A stretch of DNA of 64,000 nucleotides from Accumulibacter sp036625275 (lineage in GTDB: Bacteria > Pseudomonadota > Gammaproteobacteria > Burkholderiales > Rhodocyclaceae). A program made the translations under genes and the position numbers. Below, piece by piece: positions 1 through 8,227 of the stretch. Where the stretch lies: the NCBI RefSeq assembly GCF_036625275.1, contig NZ_JAZKUD010000001.1, positions 62,001 through 126,000 on the forward strand, in the 5' to 3' direction. Under the pieces are notes generated by a model. That model was given only the letters and a program-made list of their open reading frames with translations, searched no databases and had not been told where the DNA came from. How positions within the stretch are numbered: position 1 is the first letter of the stretch; each line of letters begins with the position of its first letter.

Positions 1-2
1 GC

Positions 3-77
3 AACGGACGCGTATGGCTGGATATGCCGCAGGCTGGTGGCATGGCGCTGATCGCTCCGCAGTTGGTTGCGGGGTAG
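3..77 (+). CDS. C-terminal end of an upstream gene (5' truncated)
   Basis: The reading frame starting at base 3 is open from the window edge to a TAG at 75-77 and encodes 24 residues, ending in a Gly/Ala/Leu-rich tail (motif NGRVWLD near its start). The next gene starts 12 bases later on the same strand, so the two are probably co-transcribed. The tail loosely resembles the end of PurN (glycinamide ribonucleotide formyltransferase), but the fragment is too short to assign. A second frame is also open here (ATG at 14), but it overlaps the next gene and looks like a shadow. Confidence 0.45.
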   Translation, partial: NGRVWLDMPQAGGMALIAPQLVAG

Positions 78-89
78 TTCGGCAAACCG

Positions 90-1139
90 ATGCCTGTTGT
101 TCTGATCATTGCCTTCGTTGCCTCGCTCGGAGTCCACTCGCTGCTGCTCTTTGCTCCGGATATCGACTTGTCGACCGGCAGCGAATCGCCGATGCTGGTC
201 GCTGAACTGAAGATGCCGCCAACACCAATGTCAACACCAACGCCACAGCCGCCGGCGGCAAGGCCCGAGACCAAGCCCGTGGCGGCGAATCGGCGTTCTG
301 TGCGACGCCCGGCGGCCATGCCAGCCGAGCCGTCGGTCATGGCTATGCGTGATTCGCCGGTGCCCATTCCTGCACCGGGGTCAGGGCAGGAACCCGGCCC
401 GGAGCCCGGCCCGGAGCCCGCACAGGAGGGGATGCACCTGCCCGAGGCTGCACCGGATCTGCCGTCTTCCTTGGCGCCGGTCGCGGCGCTGCCGGTGGCG
501 TCACAGTTGCCGACGCACGGCAGGATTCGTTACCGCGTCGATCGCGGCGATCAGGGTTTTGAGATTGGTTTCTCGATTCACGATTGGGAGGTCGTCGACG
601 GCAGCTACCGGATCACAGCGGTGACCGAAACCAGCGGGCTGGTCGGGTTTTTCAGGCCGTTGCGTTTCGAAATCGAAAGTCGCGGTCGGTGGACTGTTGC
701 CGGATTGCTCCCCGAGCGGGTCGTGACTCACCAGAGGGGGCGCGCAACCGGCCAGCAAGCCGAGTTCGACTGGGAGACAGGGCAGTTGCGTATCGACGGT
801 CGGCCCGCGCAGGCCTTGCGCCCCGGTACTCAGGACTTGTTGAGTTTTCCTTATCAGTTGGGTTTGCTGCCTGACCTCGGCACGGGCCGCAGCTTGCCGA
901 TCGTGACCGGCAGGAGGTACGCGGATTTTCGCGTCGAAGTCGTCGGTGACGAGGACCTCGAAATTCCGGCAGGAACTTTTCGCTGCCGGCACCTGCGCGT
1001 ACCCGGCGTGGCCACGACCGAGCTCTGGCTGGCCTATCAGCATGCGTTGTTGCCGGTGAAAATTCAGCATCTCGACCGCAAGGGCGATCTTTACGTGCAG
1101 GTTGCGACCGCCATTGAAATCAGCCAGGAACCGCAATGA
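90..1139 (+). CDS. DUF3108 domain protein, membrane-anchored
   Basis: The product is a 349-residue protein of unknown function. An uncleaved signal-anchor-like hydrophobic segment covers residues 3-22. A Pro/Ala/Glu-rich linker follows at about 45-130, with GPEPGPEP repeats, and is probably a periplasmic spacer. The C-terminal beta-rich domain (about 145-345) has the DUF3108 pattern, including IPAGTFRCRHLRV near residue 290. The proline linker after a single anchor resembles TonB/TolA-type envelope proteins. The stop overlaps the ATG of the next gene by four bases, which suggests translational coupling. No clear Shine-Dalgarno is visible before the ATG. The role is unknown, and an envelope or periplasmic location is inferred. 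Confidence 0.82.
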   Translation: MPVVLIIAFVASLGVHSLLLFAPDIDLSTGSESPMLVAELKMPPTPMSTPTPQPPAARPETKPVAANRRSVRRPAAMPAEPSVMAMRDSPVPIPAPGSGQEPGPEPGPEPAQEGMHLPEAAPDLPSSLAPVAALPVASQLPTHGRIRYRVDRGDQGFEIGFSIHDWEVVDGSYRITAVTETSGLVGFFRPLRFEIESRGRWTVAGLLPERVVTHQRGRATGQQAEFDWETGQLRIDGRPAQALRPGTQDLLSFPYQLGLLPDLGTGRSLPIVTGRRYADFRVEVVGDEDLEIPAGTFRCRHLRVPGVATTELWLAYQHALLPVKIQHLDRKGDLYVQVATAIEISQEPQ

Positions 1140-2407
1140 CTACCAGCAGCGCGCGTTTTACTCCCGCCCTTTTTCGTCATGCCGAAGCGTTGCTGTCGGA
1201 ACTGTTGCGCTCGGTTTTCCCGGCTGACCTGGTGGTTTCCCGCTATTTTCGCCAGCATCGCGAACTCGGTCATGCCGACCGCGGTTTCGTTGCCGAGACG
1301 GTGTTCGCGGTGCTGCGCCGCAAGCGCTCGTTGTCGGCGCGTTGTGCCGACGAGCCGACCTCAAGGCGGTTGCTGCTCGCCGCGCTGGCCTGCCTGCAGG
1401 GAATGAACCGGCGCCAACTGGCGGATGTTCTGAGCGAATCCGAAAGCAAATGGCTGGCGCAGGCCAAGGCGGTGAAGATCGACGAACTGCCACCGGCAGT
1501 TCGCCTCGATCTGCCCGATTGGCTGTATGCCGAGTTCATCGCGCAGTACGCAGCCGATGAAATCGAGCGCCTGGCAAACGGCCTCAATCAGCCGGCGCCG
1601 CTGGATCTGCGCGTCAATCCCTTGAAGGCTGGTCGATCGGAAGTATTGTCGCGCTTGCTGGCCGACGGGCTGGCGGCCGAGGCCTGTCGCCATTCGCCGC
1701 TGGGAATTCGTTTGCTCGGCAAGCCTGCCCTGTCGAAACATCCATTATTCATCGATGGCAGCATCGAAGTGCAGGATGAAGGCAGCCAGTTGCTTGGTTT
1801 CCTGTTGCAGCCCCGGCGCGGCGAAATGGTCGCCGACTTCTGTGCGGGGGCAGGTGGCAAAACCTTGTTGCTTGGGGCGCTGATGCGTTCGCAGGGCCGG
1901 CTTTATGCCTTTGATGTCGCCGAGCGGCGGCTGGCCAGGCTGAAACCACGCCTGGCACGTTCTGGCCTGTCGAATGTGTATCCGCTGCAGATCGAATCCG
2001 AACGTGACACCAAAATCCGGCGCCTTGCCGGCAAACTCGATCGGGTGCTGGTCGATGCGCCATGTTCCGGCCTGGGCACCCTGCGTCGCAACCCGGACCT
2101 GAAGTGGCGGCAGATGCCGGCAAGTGTTGCCGAGCTGTGTGCCAAACAGGCGGCGATTCTCGCAGCCGCCGGAAGTCTGGTCAAAGCGGGTGGCCGCCTC
2201 GTCTATGCGACCTGCAGCCTGCTCGAAGTCGAGAACGAGGCAGTGGTCCAGGCTTTCCTGGCGCAGCACCCGGACTTTGTTCCGTGTTCGGCACAGGACA
2301 TTCTGGCCAGGCAGGGGATCGTGATCGATGTCGGCGAGCGCCTGCGATTGCTTCCTCATCAACACGGGACCGACGCCTTTTATGCGGCAGTAATGGAGCG
2401 GCGATGA
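1136..2407 (+). CDS. RsmB/NOP2/Sun-family RNA m5C methyltransferase
   Basis: This 423-residue SAM-dependent RNA cytosine-5 methyltransferase has the length of RsmB (about 430). The N-terminal 130 residues are helical and NusB-like. The catalytic half carries the SAM-binding motif VADFCAGAGGKTLLLGA (about 237), the motif IV cysteine in DAPCSGLGTLRRNPDLKW (about 306) and the motif VI nucleophile in YATCSLLEVENE (about 359). Both cysteines needed for catalysis and release are present. The expected substrate is C967 of 16S rRNA if it is orthologous to RsmB, but paralogues in this family modify other sites, so the symbol is withheld. It overlaps its neighbours on both sides by four bases. Confidence 0.9.
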   Translation: MTTSSARFTPALFRHAEALLSELLRSVFPADLVVSRYFRQHRELGHADRGFVAETVFAVLRRKRSLSARCADEPTSRRLLLAALACLQGMNRRQLADVLSESESKWLAQAKAVKIDELPPAVRLDLPDWLYAEFIAQYAADEIERLANGLNQPAPLDLRVNPLKAGRSEVLSRLLADGLAAEACRHSPLGIRLLGKPALSKHPLFIDGSIEVQDEGSQLLGFLLQPRRGEMVADFCAGAGGKTLLLGALMRSQGRLYAFDVAERRLARLKPRLARSGLSNVYPLQIESERDTKIRRLAGKLDRVLVDAPCSGLGTLRRNPDLKWRQMPASVAELCAKQAAILAAAGSLVKAGGRLVYATCSLLEVENEAVVQAFLAQHPDFVPCSAQDILARQGIVIDVGERLRLLPHQHGTDAFYAAVMERR

Positions 2408-3759
2408 ACGAAAAGGCGATGTTTGCCCTGCTGTTCGAACTCTGGCGGGATTTTCGGGAGCCCGCTTTTCTCTGGCAGGTGCTGGCGTTGGGTGCGAGTC
2501 TGCTGCTCGCCTGGGGAGGGTCGCGCTACGGTCGACGGCACGAGTTCGCGCGCGCGAGCACGGCGCATGGGGCCTTGCGCGCCTTCGGTACCGGCAGCCT
2601 GAAGCGCGTCGCTTTTCCCCTGCTGGCGCTGCTGTCGGTGCTGATTGTCCGCCAGAGCTTCAGGCACTGGCAGCTCGGGCCGGTCAGCCTGCTTGATCTG
2701 GCCGTGCCATTGCTGCTCTCGATGGCACTGGTGCGGGCGGCGATCTATGTTCTGCGCCACGCCTTCTCGCCGAGTGGCTGGCTGGCCAGTTCCGAGCGCT
2801 TCATCGCCACCGCGATCTGGTTTTGCCTGGCACTCTATCTGACCGGGCTTGCAGAACCTCTGATCGAGATCCTCGAACAGGTGAGTTTTCACGTCGGCAA
2901 GCAGAAGCTGGACCTGTGGACCCTATTGACTGGCCTGGTGACCGTCGTCATCACGGTTCTGGTCGCACTCTGGCTCTCGGGCGAGATCGAGGCTCGTCTG
3001 CTCGCCAGCGAGACACTGGACCCGAATCTGCGCGTGGTGCTGGGCCGCCTGGTCAAGGCGGTGCTGTCGGTGGTGGCCTTGTTGCTGAGCCTGTCGATCG
3101 TCGGTATCGACATCACTGCGCTGTCGGTGTTCAGTGGTGCACTCGCCGTCGGTCTCGGACTCGGACTGCAGAAAATCGCCAGCAATTACGTCAGTGGCTT
3201 CATCATTTTGCTCGACCGCTCGATTCGCATCGGTAACCTGGTCGCCCTCGACGCGACGACTTCCGGGGTGGTCACCCAGATCACCGCCCGTTATACGGTC
3301 CTGCGCACGCTGGCTGGCACCGAGGTGATCATTCCCAATGAGTATCTGGTGTCGAACATCGTGCGCAATGAGTCCTTCACCGATTCACGATTACGGGTGG
3401 TGGTGCCGGTGCAGGTAGCCTACGGTACCGATCTCGAACAGGCGATGCGCCTGATGACCGAGGCGGCGCAGGCGCAGCCCCGCGTATTAGCCGAACCGGC
3501 ACCGCAAGCGTTGCTGACACTGTTTGCCGATAGTGGCATCAATCTCGAACTCGGTTTCTGGATTGCCGACCCGCAGGCCGGGACCGGTAGCGTTCGTTCG
3601 GCAATCAACTTGTCGATCTGGCGATCATTCCACGAGCATGGCATCGAGATTCCGTTCCCGCAGCGCGAGATCCGCCTGCTGGGTGGTGCGCTGCCGGCGA
3701 CCGCAGGGGATGGTTCGAGCAACGAAAAAAATCCCGTGCCGAAGTCGGCACGGGATTGA
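2404..3759 (+). CDS. MscS-family mechanosensitive ion channel
   Basis: This is a 451-residue inner-membrane channel of the small-conductance mechanosensitive family, which releases solutes on hypo-osmotic shock. About five hydrophobic segments lie in the first 260 residues. The pore-lining helix and start of the beta domain are seen in FSGALAVGLGLGLQKIASNY followed by FIILLDRSIRIGN (about 245-280). The ATG at 2404 overlaps the previous stop (ATGA), and this sets the start although the frame is open much further upstream. The protein is longer than E. coli MscS (286), having extra N-terminal helices as in YnaI/YbdG-type members. The last codons and the stop lie inside a perfect hairpin that serves as a terminator for the opposite strand. 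Confidence 0.9.
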   Translation: MNEKAMFALLFELWRDFREPAFLWQVLALGASLLLAWGGSRYGRRHEFARASTAHGALRAFGTGSLKRVAFPLLALLSVLIVRQSFRHWQLGPVSLLDLAVPLLLSMALVRAAIYVLRHAFSPSGWLASSERFIATAIWFCLALYLTGLAEPLIEILEQVSFHVGKQKLDLWTLLTGLVTVVITVLVALWLSGEIEARLLASETLDPNLRVVLGRLVKAVLSVVALLLSLSIVGIDITALSVFSGALAVGLGLGLQKIASNYVSGFIILLDRSIRIGNLVALDATTSGVVTQITARYTVLRTLAGTEVIIPNEYLVSNIVRNESFTDSRLRVVVPVQVAYGTDLEQAMRLMTEAAQAQPRVLAEPAPQALLTLFADSGINLELGFWIADPQAGTGSVRSAINLSIWRSFHEHGIEIPFPQREIRLLGGALPATAGDGSSNEKNPVPKSARD

Positions 3760-3780
3760 AGGCCCATCGTTGCGATGGGC
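3731..3780 (-). terminator. Tandem hairpin terminator in a convergent junction
   Basis: Two perfect stems are present: ATCCCGTGCC (3731-3740) pairs with GGCACGGGAT (3747-3756), and GCCCATCG (3762-3769) with CGATGGGC (3773-3780). Read on the - strand, the first stem is followed by a run of T (the A-run at 3725-3731). This is a classic intrinsic terminator for the - strand transcript coming from the small genes at 3816-4174. The stem overlaps the last nine codons and stop of the + strand channel gene. Confidence 0.75.
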
Positions 3781-3815
3781 TACAGGGGAGGGGGTAAAAT
3801 CAATTGCCGAGGCTT

Positions 3816-4016
3816 TCAAAGGGAGCCGCGGCGCTTGCGCCTGCTCGACCAGCAGCGTGCGCCGTACCAGATCAGCGCGCCGGTCGCGGCGATCAGCGAA
3901 GCCTTCAGAAGTTCCATTTCGCCGGCGCTGAGCACATCCCAGGCGACGATCCCGATGAAGATACCGATTCCTTCGGTTAGCGGGAAGGGCGGCGGGGGGT
4001 GCGCCACCGCCCTCAT
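3816..4016 (-). CDS. Small putative membrane protein
   Basis: The ORF encodes 66 residues, with a hydrophobic helix at about 14-30 (GIGIFIGIVAWDVLSAG) and a second at about 36-52 (LLKASLIAATGALIWYG), and a basic C-terminus (RRKRRGSL). This is a plausible two-helix inner-membrane protein with positive-inside topology. Its ATG overlaps the stop of the preceding mini-ORF by four bases (ATGA), which suggests translational coupling. It is followed by a strong terminator at 3780-3731. An internal ATG (before ELLKAS) is an alternative start. I do not recognise the family. Confidence 0.55.
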   Translation of the reverse strand: MRAVAHPPPPFPLTEGIGIFIGIVAWDVLSAGEMELLKASLIAATGALIWYGARCWSSRRKRRGSL

Positions 4017-4174
4017 CTACCCGTATGTCCGCCGTGCTCTTTCTCGCCGCAGTGGTGGCTGGTGGAATCGTCTTCAGGAATGCCTTGCCGGCCGGCAGAG
4101 GCCGCGTCGCTGGCAAAAAGGTGTTGGCGTGAGGTGGCGAGAAAGTGCTCGCAGTGCAGGTTGAAATCGCTCAT
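4013..4174 (-). CDS. Mini-ORF downstream of rstAB-like genes, His/Cys-rich
   Basis: This 53-residue ORF starts with MSDFNLHCEHFLATSRQHL and ends in a His/Gly/Cys-containing tail (HHCGEKEHGGHTGR). A good ribosome site, AAAGGAAAA, lies just upstream of the ATG. The stop overlaps the start of the next small gene (ATGA). It lies 79 bases downstream of the sensor kinase gene on the same strand, so it may be part of the same transcript. The His/Cys content would suit metal binding, but that is speculation. The family is not recognised. Confidence 0.4.
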   Translation of the reverse strand: MSDFNLHCEHFLATSRQHLFASDAASAGRQGIPEDDSTSHHCGEKEHGGHTGR

Positions 4175-4253
4175 CTGGTTTTCCTTTGGCGTTGTTCTGT
4201 ACATGGGAAGCGATGATAGGGGCGGACCAGACTGTCCGTCTGCAGCAATTGCG

Positions 4254-5660
4254 TCAGCTTTCCGTGACGTTCTGTGACAGAGGCCAGCTGAGCGTGAAAC
4301 GTGCACCGCCAAGCGGCGATGCCGCGGCGCTGGCATTGCCGCCATGCTGTTCCAGCACCAGCCGTGCGATCGCCAGTCCGAGACCGTAACCTCCGGTCGC
4401 CCGGTCGCGCGAACGGTCGAGTCGGGTAAAGGCCGAGAAAACGCGTTCGCGCTCATCAACCGGGATGCCGATGCCGTCATCGTCGACGTGTACCTGGATC
4501 TGGTCATCCAGCACTTCTGCACTGACCATGATCCGTGTTCTGGCATACTTGATGGCATTGCGCAGCAGGTTGGTGATTGCATACGGCATGCTCTTGCGAT
4601 CGAGTTCGACACGCAGCAGCGGCGGCAAGGTGCTGTGGTCGACCTGCAGTTCCAGCCTGCGCGCCAGCATGCGGCTGGCTTCCACCTGTTCTTCAAGCCA
4701 GGGAGCGATTTCGACTGCAGTCAGGTCGAGTTCAGGCTGTTCGCGCTCGAAGCGGGCATAGGTCAGACTGGAATCGATCAGGCCATCGAGTTCATCGAGG
4801 TCGGCTTCCATGGTTCGCGACAAACGCTCGCGCTCGCACGGGTCGGGGGTGTCCGCCAGTATCTCGAGCGCGAAGCGCAGGCGTGCAATCGGGGTGCGCA
4901 ACTCGTGCGAGATGGCACTCGACAACTCCTTCTGTGTCGCGATCAGTCGCTGGATACGTTCGGCCATGCCGTTCAGGGTTTCTGCCAGTGGTCTGAAAGC
5001 GCTGCTGCGCATGCTTGGAGCGCGTGCTTCGAAGAGTCCCTCGCCGAGGGCGCGTGCGGTCTGGCGCATCGCTTCCAGGTCTCGCCAAACCGGATGCACC
5101 CATAGCCATACGACAATCGCCAGACAGACCCCGATCAGACTCCAGGTCAGCAGACTGATGCGTAGGTCGAGCGGAATCCCGCGCGGGTATTCCGGGTTGC
5201 GCTCGGGCGAGATTGGGCCGACCACCAGAATTTGCGGGGTTTGTTTGAGGCGGTGGTAGATGATGTCTCCCTGCACGTCGATTGCCAGTTCGCCACTATC
5301 GAGTCTCGCCGCCTGAGTGGGAGGTAGATTGAGCGTCCAGCGGTCTACGATGCCAAGTTTATAGGCGAATTTTCGATCGAGCGCCTCGATCGCCTTTGGC
5401 CATTCCGAACGCGGTCTGCGGAACAGTTCGTCTTCGATCAGGAGCACCGTGCCACGCATGAAGCGGCTGGTGTAGTCGTCGGTGATGCCCTTGACCGCCG
5501 TCGAAATGACGAAGTCGGCAAAGATCGCAATCGCTACGAAGGAGCCCATGACCAGCAGGTAAAAATTGAAAAACAGCCGGGACAGACTGTAGCGCCCTCG
5601 CCAAGGCGCCGGCTTGTAAGTCGCAAGGATGGCGAGCAATTTGTTGCTATTGCCAGTCAT
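4254..5660 (-). CDS. Sensor histidine kinase, RstB-like
   Basis: This 468-residue membrane sensor kinase is the partner of the response regulator encoded just upstream. The ATG at 5660 gives MTGNSNKLL and overlaps the regulator gene by 14 bases. A transmembrane helix lies at about 30-55 and a periplasmic domain at 56-165. The second helix is at about 167-190, followed by HAMP. HisKA has the phospho-acceptor His252 in SHELRTPIARLRF, and HATPase_c contains an N box (NLLRNAIKY), DDDGIGI and GGYGLGLAIA. The C-terminal GGARFTLSWPL and the overall layout match E. coli RstB. The signal is unknown; RstB in enterics is PhoP-controlled and acid/Mg2+ related. Confidence 0.9.
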   Translation of the reverse strand: MTGNSNKLLAILATYKPAPWRGRYSLSRLFFNFYLLVMGSFVAIAIFADFVISTAVKGITDDYTSRFMRGTVLLIEDELFRRPRSEWPKAIEALDRKFAYKLGIVDRWTLNLPPTQAARLDSGELAIDVQGDIIYHRLKQTPQILVVGPISPERNPEYPRGIPLDLRISLLTWSLIGVCLAIVVWLWVHPVWRDLEAMRQTARALGEGLFEARAPSMRSSAFRPLAETLNGMAERIQRLIATQKELSSAISHELRTPIARLRFALEILADTPDPCERERLSRTMEADLDELDGLIDSSLTYARFEREQPELDLTAVEIAPWLEEQVEASRMLARRLELQVDHSTLPPLLRVELDRKSMPYAITNLLRNAIKYARTRIMVSAEVLDDQIQVHVDDDGIGIPVDERERVFSAFTRLDRSRDRATGGYGLGLAIARLVLEQHGGNASAAASPLGGARFTLSWPLSQNVTES

Positions 5661-6369
5661 GCTTGCTGAACAGATAGCCCTTGCCGCGCACGGTCTTGAT
5701 TCGCGTTGGGTTTTCCGGGTCGTCTCCGAGTTTGCGGCGCAGCCTTGAAATGCGGGCGTCGATCGAGCGGTCGAGCCCGTCAAAACCGATGCCGCGCAAC
5801 TCCTGGAGCAGATCGTCGCGTGACAGGATGTTGCCGGCGTGACGGGCCAACAGCCACAACAGGTCGAATTCGGCCGTGGTCAGGTCGATCGTATCGTTGT
5901 CGAGGTGAGTGCTGCGTGTTGCCTGGCTGATGCGAAAGCGGCCAAAAGCCAGCTCGGAGGGTTCGCTCGGTTCCGCAGTGTCGCCGCCAGCGCTGCCCGG
6001 ATGGACCGGCGAGCGGCGCAGCAGGGCCTTGATGCGCGCCAGCAGCAGGCGCGGCTGTACCGGTTTGGCAATGTAGTCGTCGGCGCCCAGTTCAAGACCC
6101 AGGATCTGGTCGAAGTCCTCGTCGCGTGCCGTCAGCATCAGGATGACCCCGCGGTAGTGCGGGCGGACGGCGCGACAGACTTCAAATCCGTCCTTGCCGG
6201 GTAGCATGACGTCGAGAATGACCAGGTCGGGTCGCTCGTCGAGAATGCGTGTCTGGGCGGTGTTGCCACGTGCTTCGATCAGGACCTCGAAATCGTTCTT
6301 TCGCAGGTACTCGGCAGTCAGATTGGCGAGGCGCTCATCGTCCTCGACCAGCAGGATACGTGTTTTCAT
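5647..6369 (-). CDS. OmpR-family response regulator, RstA-like
   Basis: The 240-residue protein has a receiver domain at 1-118, with the acidic pair in VEDDE, the phospho-acceptor Asp in LVILDVMLPGKDGF (about 53) and the conserved Lys in DYIAKPVQPR. A winged-helix DNA-binding domain of the OmpR/PhoB type follows at about 140-236 (ISRLRRKLGDD, TVRGKGYLF). The gene comes first in the pair and overlaps the kinase gene, so both are co-translated. Target genes cannot be read from the sequence; the small genes at 3816-4174 are possible co-transcribed partners. Confidence 0.93.
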   Translation of the reverse strand: MKTRILLVEDDERLANLTAEYLRKNDFEVLIEARGNTAQTRILDERPDLVILDVMLPGKDGFEVCRAVRPHYRGVILMLTARDEDFDQILGLELGADDYIAKPVQPRLLLARIKALLRRSPVHPGSAGGDTAEPSEPSELAFGRFRISQATRSTHLDNDTIDLTTAEFDLLWLLARHAGNILSRDDLLQELRGIGFDGLDRSIDARISRLRRKLGDDPENPTRIKTVRGKGYLFSKHDWQ

Positions 6370-6539
6370 TCGCCAATAATAACGGCTTGTGGCGGTGCGT
6401 ACACACCCGCAGGCCAGAAGGCCAGGATTAGCCTGCCGGCAGCGTCGCTTCCAGGGGTTGTCAGGCCAGTGACAAGACGCTTTGGCGCAGCGGCTGATTG
6501 CCTTAGAATCGTGGGCCTGTTCCTCAGAGGATGGTGTTT

Positions 6540-7703
6540 ATGTACGCTGGATTGGTCGATTGGCCCTGGTGGGCTTATATGTTGATGGCACTGGGTCTGA
6601 CGCATGTCACCATCGCTTCGGTGACCATCTTTCTGCACCGCCATCAGGCACATCGTGCGCTGGATCTGCATCCGCTGATCGCACACTTCTTTCGCTTGTG
6701 GCTGTGGTTGAGCACCGGCATGGTGACCAGGGAGTGGGCGTCGATCCACCGCAAGCACCACGCCAAGTGCGAGACTGCCGAAGATCCGCATAGTCCGCAG
6801 GTGTTCGGCATCCACAGGGTTCTCTGGGCGGGCGTTTTCCTCTACGTCAGGGAAGCCCGCCAGCAGGACACCATCGCGCGTTACGGCCGCGGCACACCCG
6901 ATGACTGGATCGAGAACCATCTCTACACGCCGTGGCACAAGCTTGGCGTATTGCTCATGCTGCTCATCGACCTTACGGTTTTCGGCGTGCTGGCTGGCAC
7001 GCTGATCTGGCTGGTACAGATGGCCTGGATTCCGTTCTGGGCGGCTGGCGTGATCAACGGTCTCGGGCATTTCTGGGGCTATCGCAATTTCAGTTCTCCG
7101 GATGCCAGCACCAACATTGCTCCTTGGGGAATTCTGATCGGCGGAGAAGAACTGCACAACAACCATCACACTTTTCCGACCTCCGCCAGATTGTCGATCC
7201 ACTGGTATGAGGTCGACGTCGGCTGGCTCTATATCCGCATCCTTGCGGCGCTTGGCCTGGCGCAGGTGAAGAAGGTGGCACCCAGGCCGCGTCTGGGTGA
7301 TCTGCGGCCGGTCGTCGATTTCGACACTCTCCAGGCGGTGATCATCAATCGTTACGATGTGCTCTCTCAGTATGCCCGTTCGCTGAAACAGGTATACCGC
7401 GATGAACTTGCCACGCTGCAGAACGGTCGTCGCTTCAAGGGCATGAAGCGTTGGCTGGCGGCGGATGCCGGCGCCGTTCCGCAGGAGCAGCGCAGTCAGC
7501 TCGAGTTGCTGCTCGGCGAGAGCCGTGCGCTGCAAATCGCTTATGCCATGCGCCAGGAACTGGCAGTCGTCTGGGAGCGTTCGAATGCTTCCCGCGAGCA
7601 TCTGCTGCATGTGCTGCAGGACTGGTGCGAGCGTGCCGAAAACTCCGGGGTTCGGCAGTTGCACGAACTCTCGCTGCGTCTGCGCAGTTATGTCCTGGCC
7701 TGA
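6540..7703 (+). CDS. Acyl-lipid/acyl-CoA fatty acid desaturase (DesA-like)
   Basis: This membrane di-iron desaturase introduces a double bond into fatty acyl chains. The three histidine boxes are visible: HRHQAHRA (about 34), HRKHHAKCE (about 71) and HNNHH (about 207). Hydrophobic segments lie between them. The product is 387 residues from the ATG at 6540. An ATG at 6531 is also in frame, but AGAGG (6526-6530) sits nine bases before 6540 and abuts 6531, so 6540 is preferred. The C-terminal 130 residues are a helical, charged extension. It lies upstream of dsbB with a 13-base gap. Confidence 0.9.
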   Translation: MYAGLVDWPWWAYMLMALGLTHVTIASVTIFLHRHQAHRALDLHPLIAHFFRLWLWLSTGMVTREWASIHRKHHAKCETAEDPHSPQVFGIHRVLWAGVFLYVREARQQDTIARYGRGTPDDWIENHLYTPWHKLGVLLMLLIDLTVFGVLAGTLIWLVQMAWIPFWAAGVINGLGHFWGYRNFSSPDASTNIAPWGILIGGEELHNNHHTFPTSARLSIHWYEVDVGWLYIRILAALGLAQVKKVAPRPRLGDLRPVVDFDTLQAVIINRYDVLSQYARSLKQVYRDELATLQNGRRFKGMKRWLAADAGAVPQEQRSQLELLLGESRALQIAYAMRQELAVVWERSNASREHLLHVLQDWCERAENSGVRQLHELSLRLRSYVLA

Positions 7704-7716
7704 TCGAATCCCTCTG

Positions 7717-8208
7717 ATGCGTGTTTCGCCACGTGTCGCCTTTGGTCTGCTGGGGCTGGTGGCGCTCGGTTTGACGCTGGCCGGATGGTTGCTCGGCGAG
7801 GTGATGAAGCTGCAGGCGTGTCCGCTATGCATCTTTCAACGCCTGCTCTATCTGCTGATCGCCTTGCTCGCACTGGCTGGCGTACTGTTGCCCGGCGGAT
7901 TCCGCTTCTGGAGCGTGCTGCTCGGCCTGACTGCAGCCGGTGGACTGGCGACTGCGGCCTACCAGAGCTGGCTGCAGTATCTGCCCAACGCGAGCATGGA
8001 ATGTGGTTTTGGTGAGCCAACGCTGATCGAACAGATCGTCGACTGGTTTGGCATACGCTGGCCGTCGCTGTTCATGGCCACCGGTTTCTGTTCGAGCAAG
8101 GATTGGGTGTTCCTCGGACTGTCGATGGCCAACTGGTCAGGTCTTTGTTTCCTGGCCTTTCTCGTCGCTGTCGGGTTGCTGGTGGTGAGGCGTGGCGAGC
8201 GCAGGTAG
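7717..8208 (+). CDS. dsbB: Disulfide bond formation protein B
   Basis: DsbB is the inner-membrane quinone reductase that re-oxidises periplasmic DsbA. The product is 163 residues with four hydrophobic helices. It has the first periplasmic cysteine pair as CPLC in KLQACPLCIFQRLLY (about 35-38) and the second pair as Cys in ASMECGFGE and TGFCSSKDW. All four redox cysteines are present. The start at 7717 follows the desaturase stop by 13 bases, and the frame has no better start. The gene converges with dut, with only 19 bases between the two stops and no evident terminator. Confidence 0.93.
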   Translation: MRVSPRVAFGLLGLVALGLTLAGWLLGEVMKLQACPLCIFQRLLYLLIALLALAGVLLPGGFRFWSVLLGLTAAGGLATAAYQSWLQYLPNASMECGFGEPTLIEQIVDWFGIRWPSLFMATGFCSSKDWVFLGLSMANWSGLCFLAFLVAVGLLVVRRGERR

Positions 8209-8227
8209 AACGTTTCTCTACTGCCCT

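Noticed and set aside
14..205. Small ORF starting at 14 on the + strand
   Set aside because: It runs out of frame into the DUF3108 gene; the frame ending at 77 is the better continuation of an upstream gene.
501..1136. Long antisense open frame opposite the DUF3108 gene
   Set aside because: No motif, no ribosome site and it mirrors the codon structure of the sense gene; typical GC-rich shadow.
6366..7832. 488-residue antisense frame opposite the desaturase gene
   Set aside because: The + strand frame has all three histidine boxes of a desaturase; the antisense product shows no recognisable domain.
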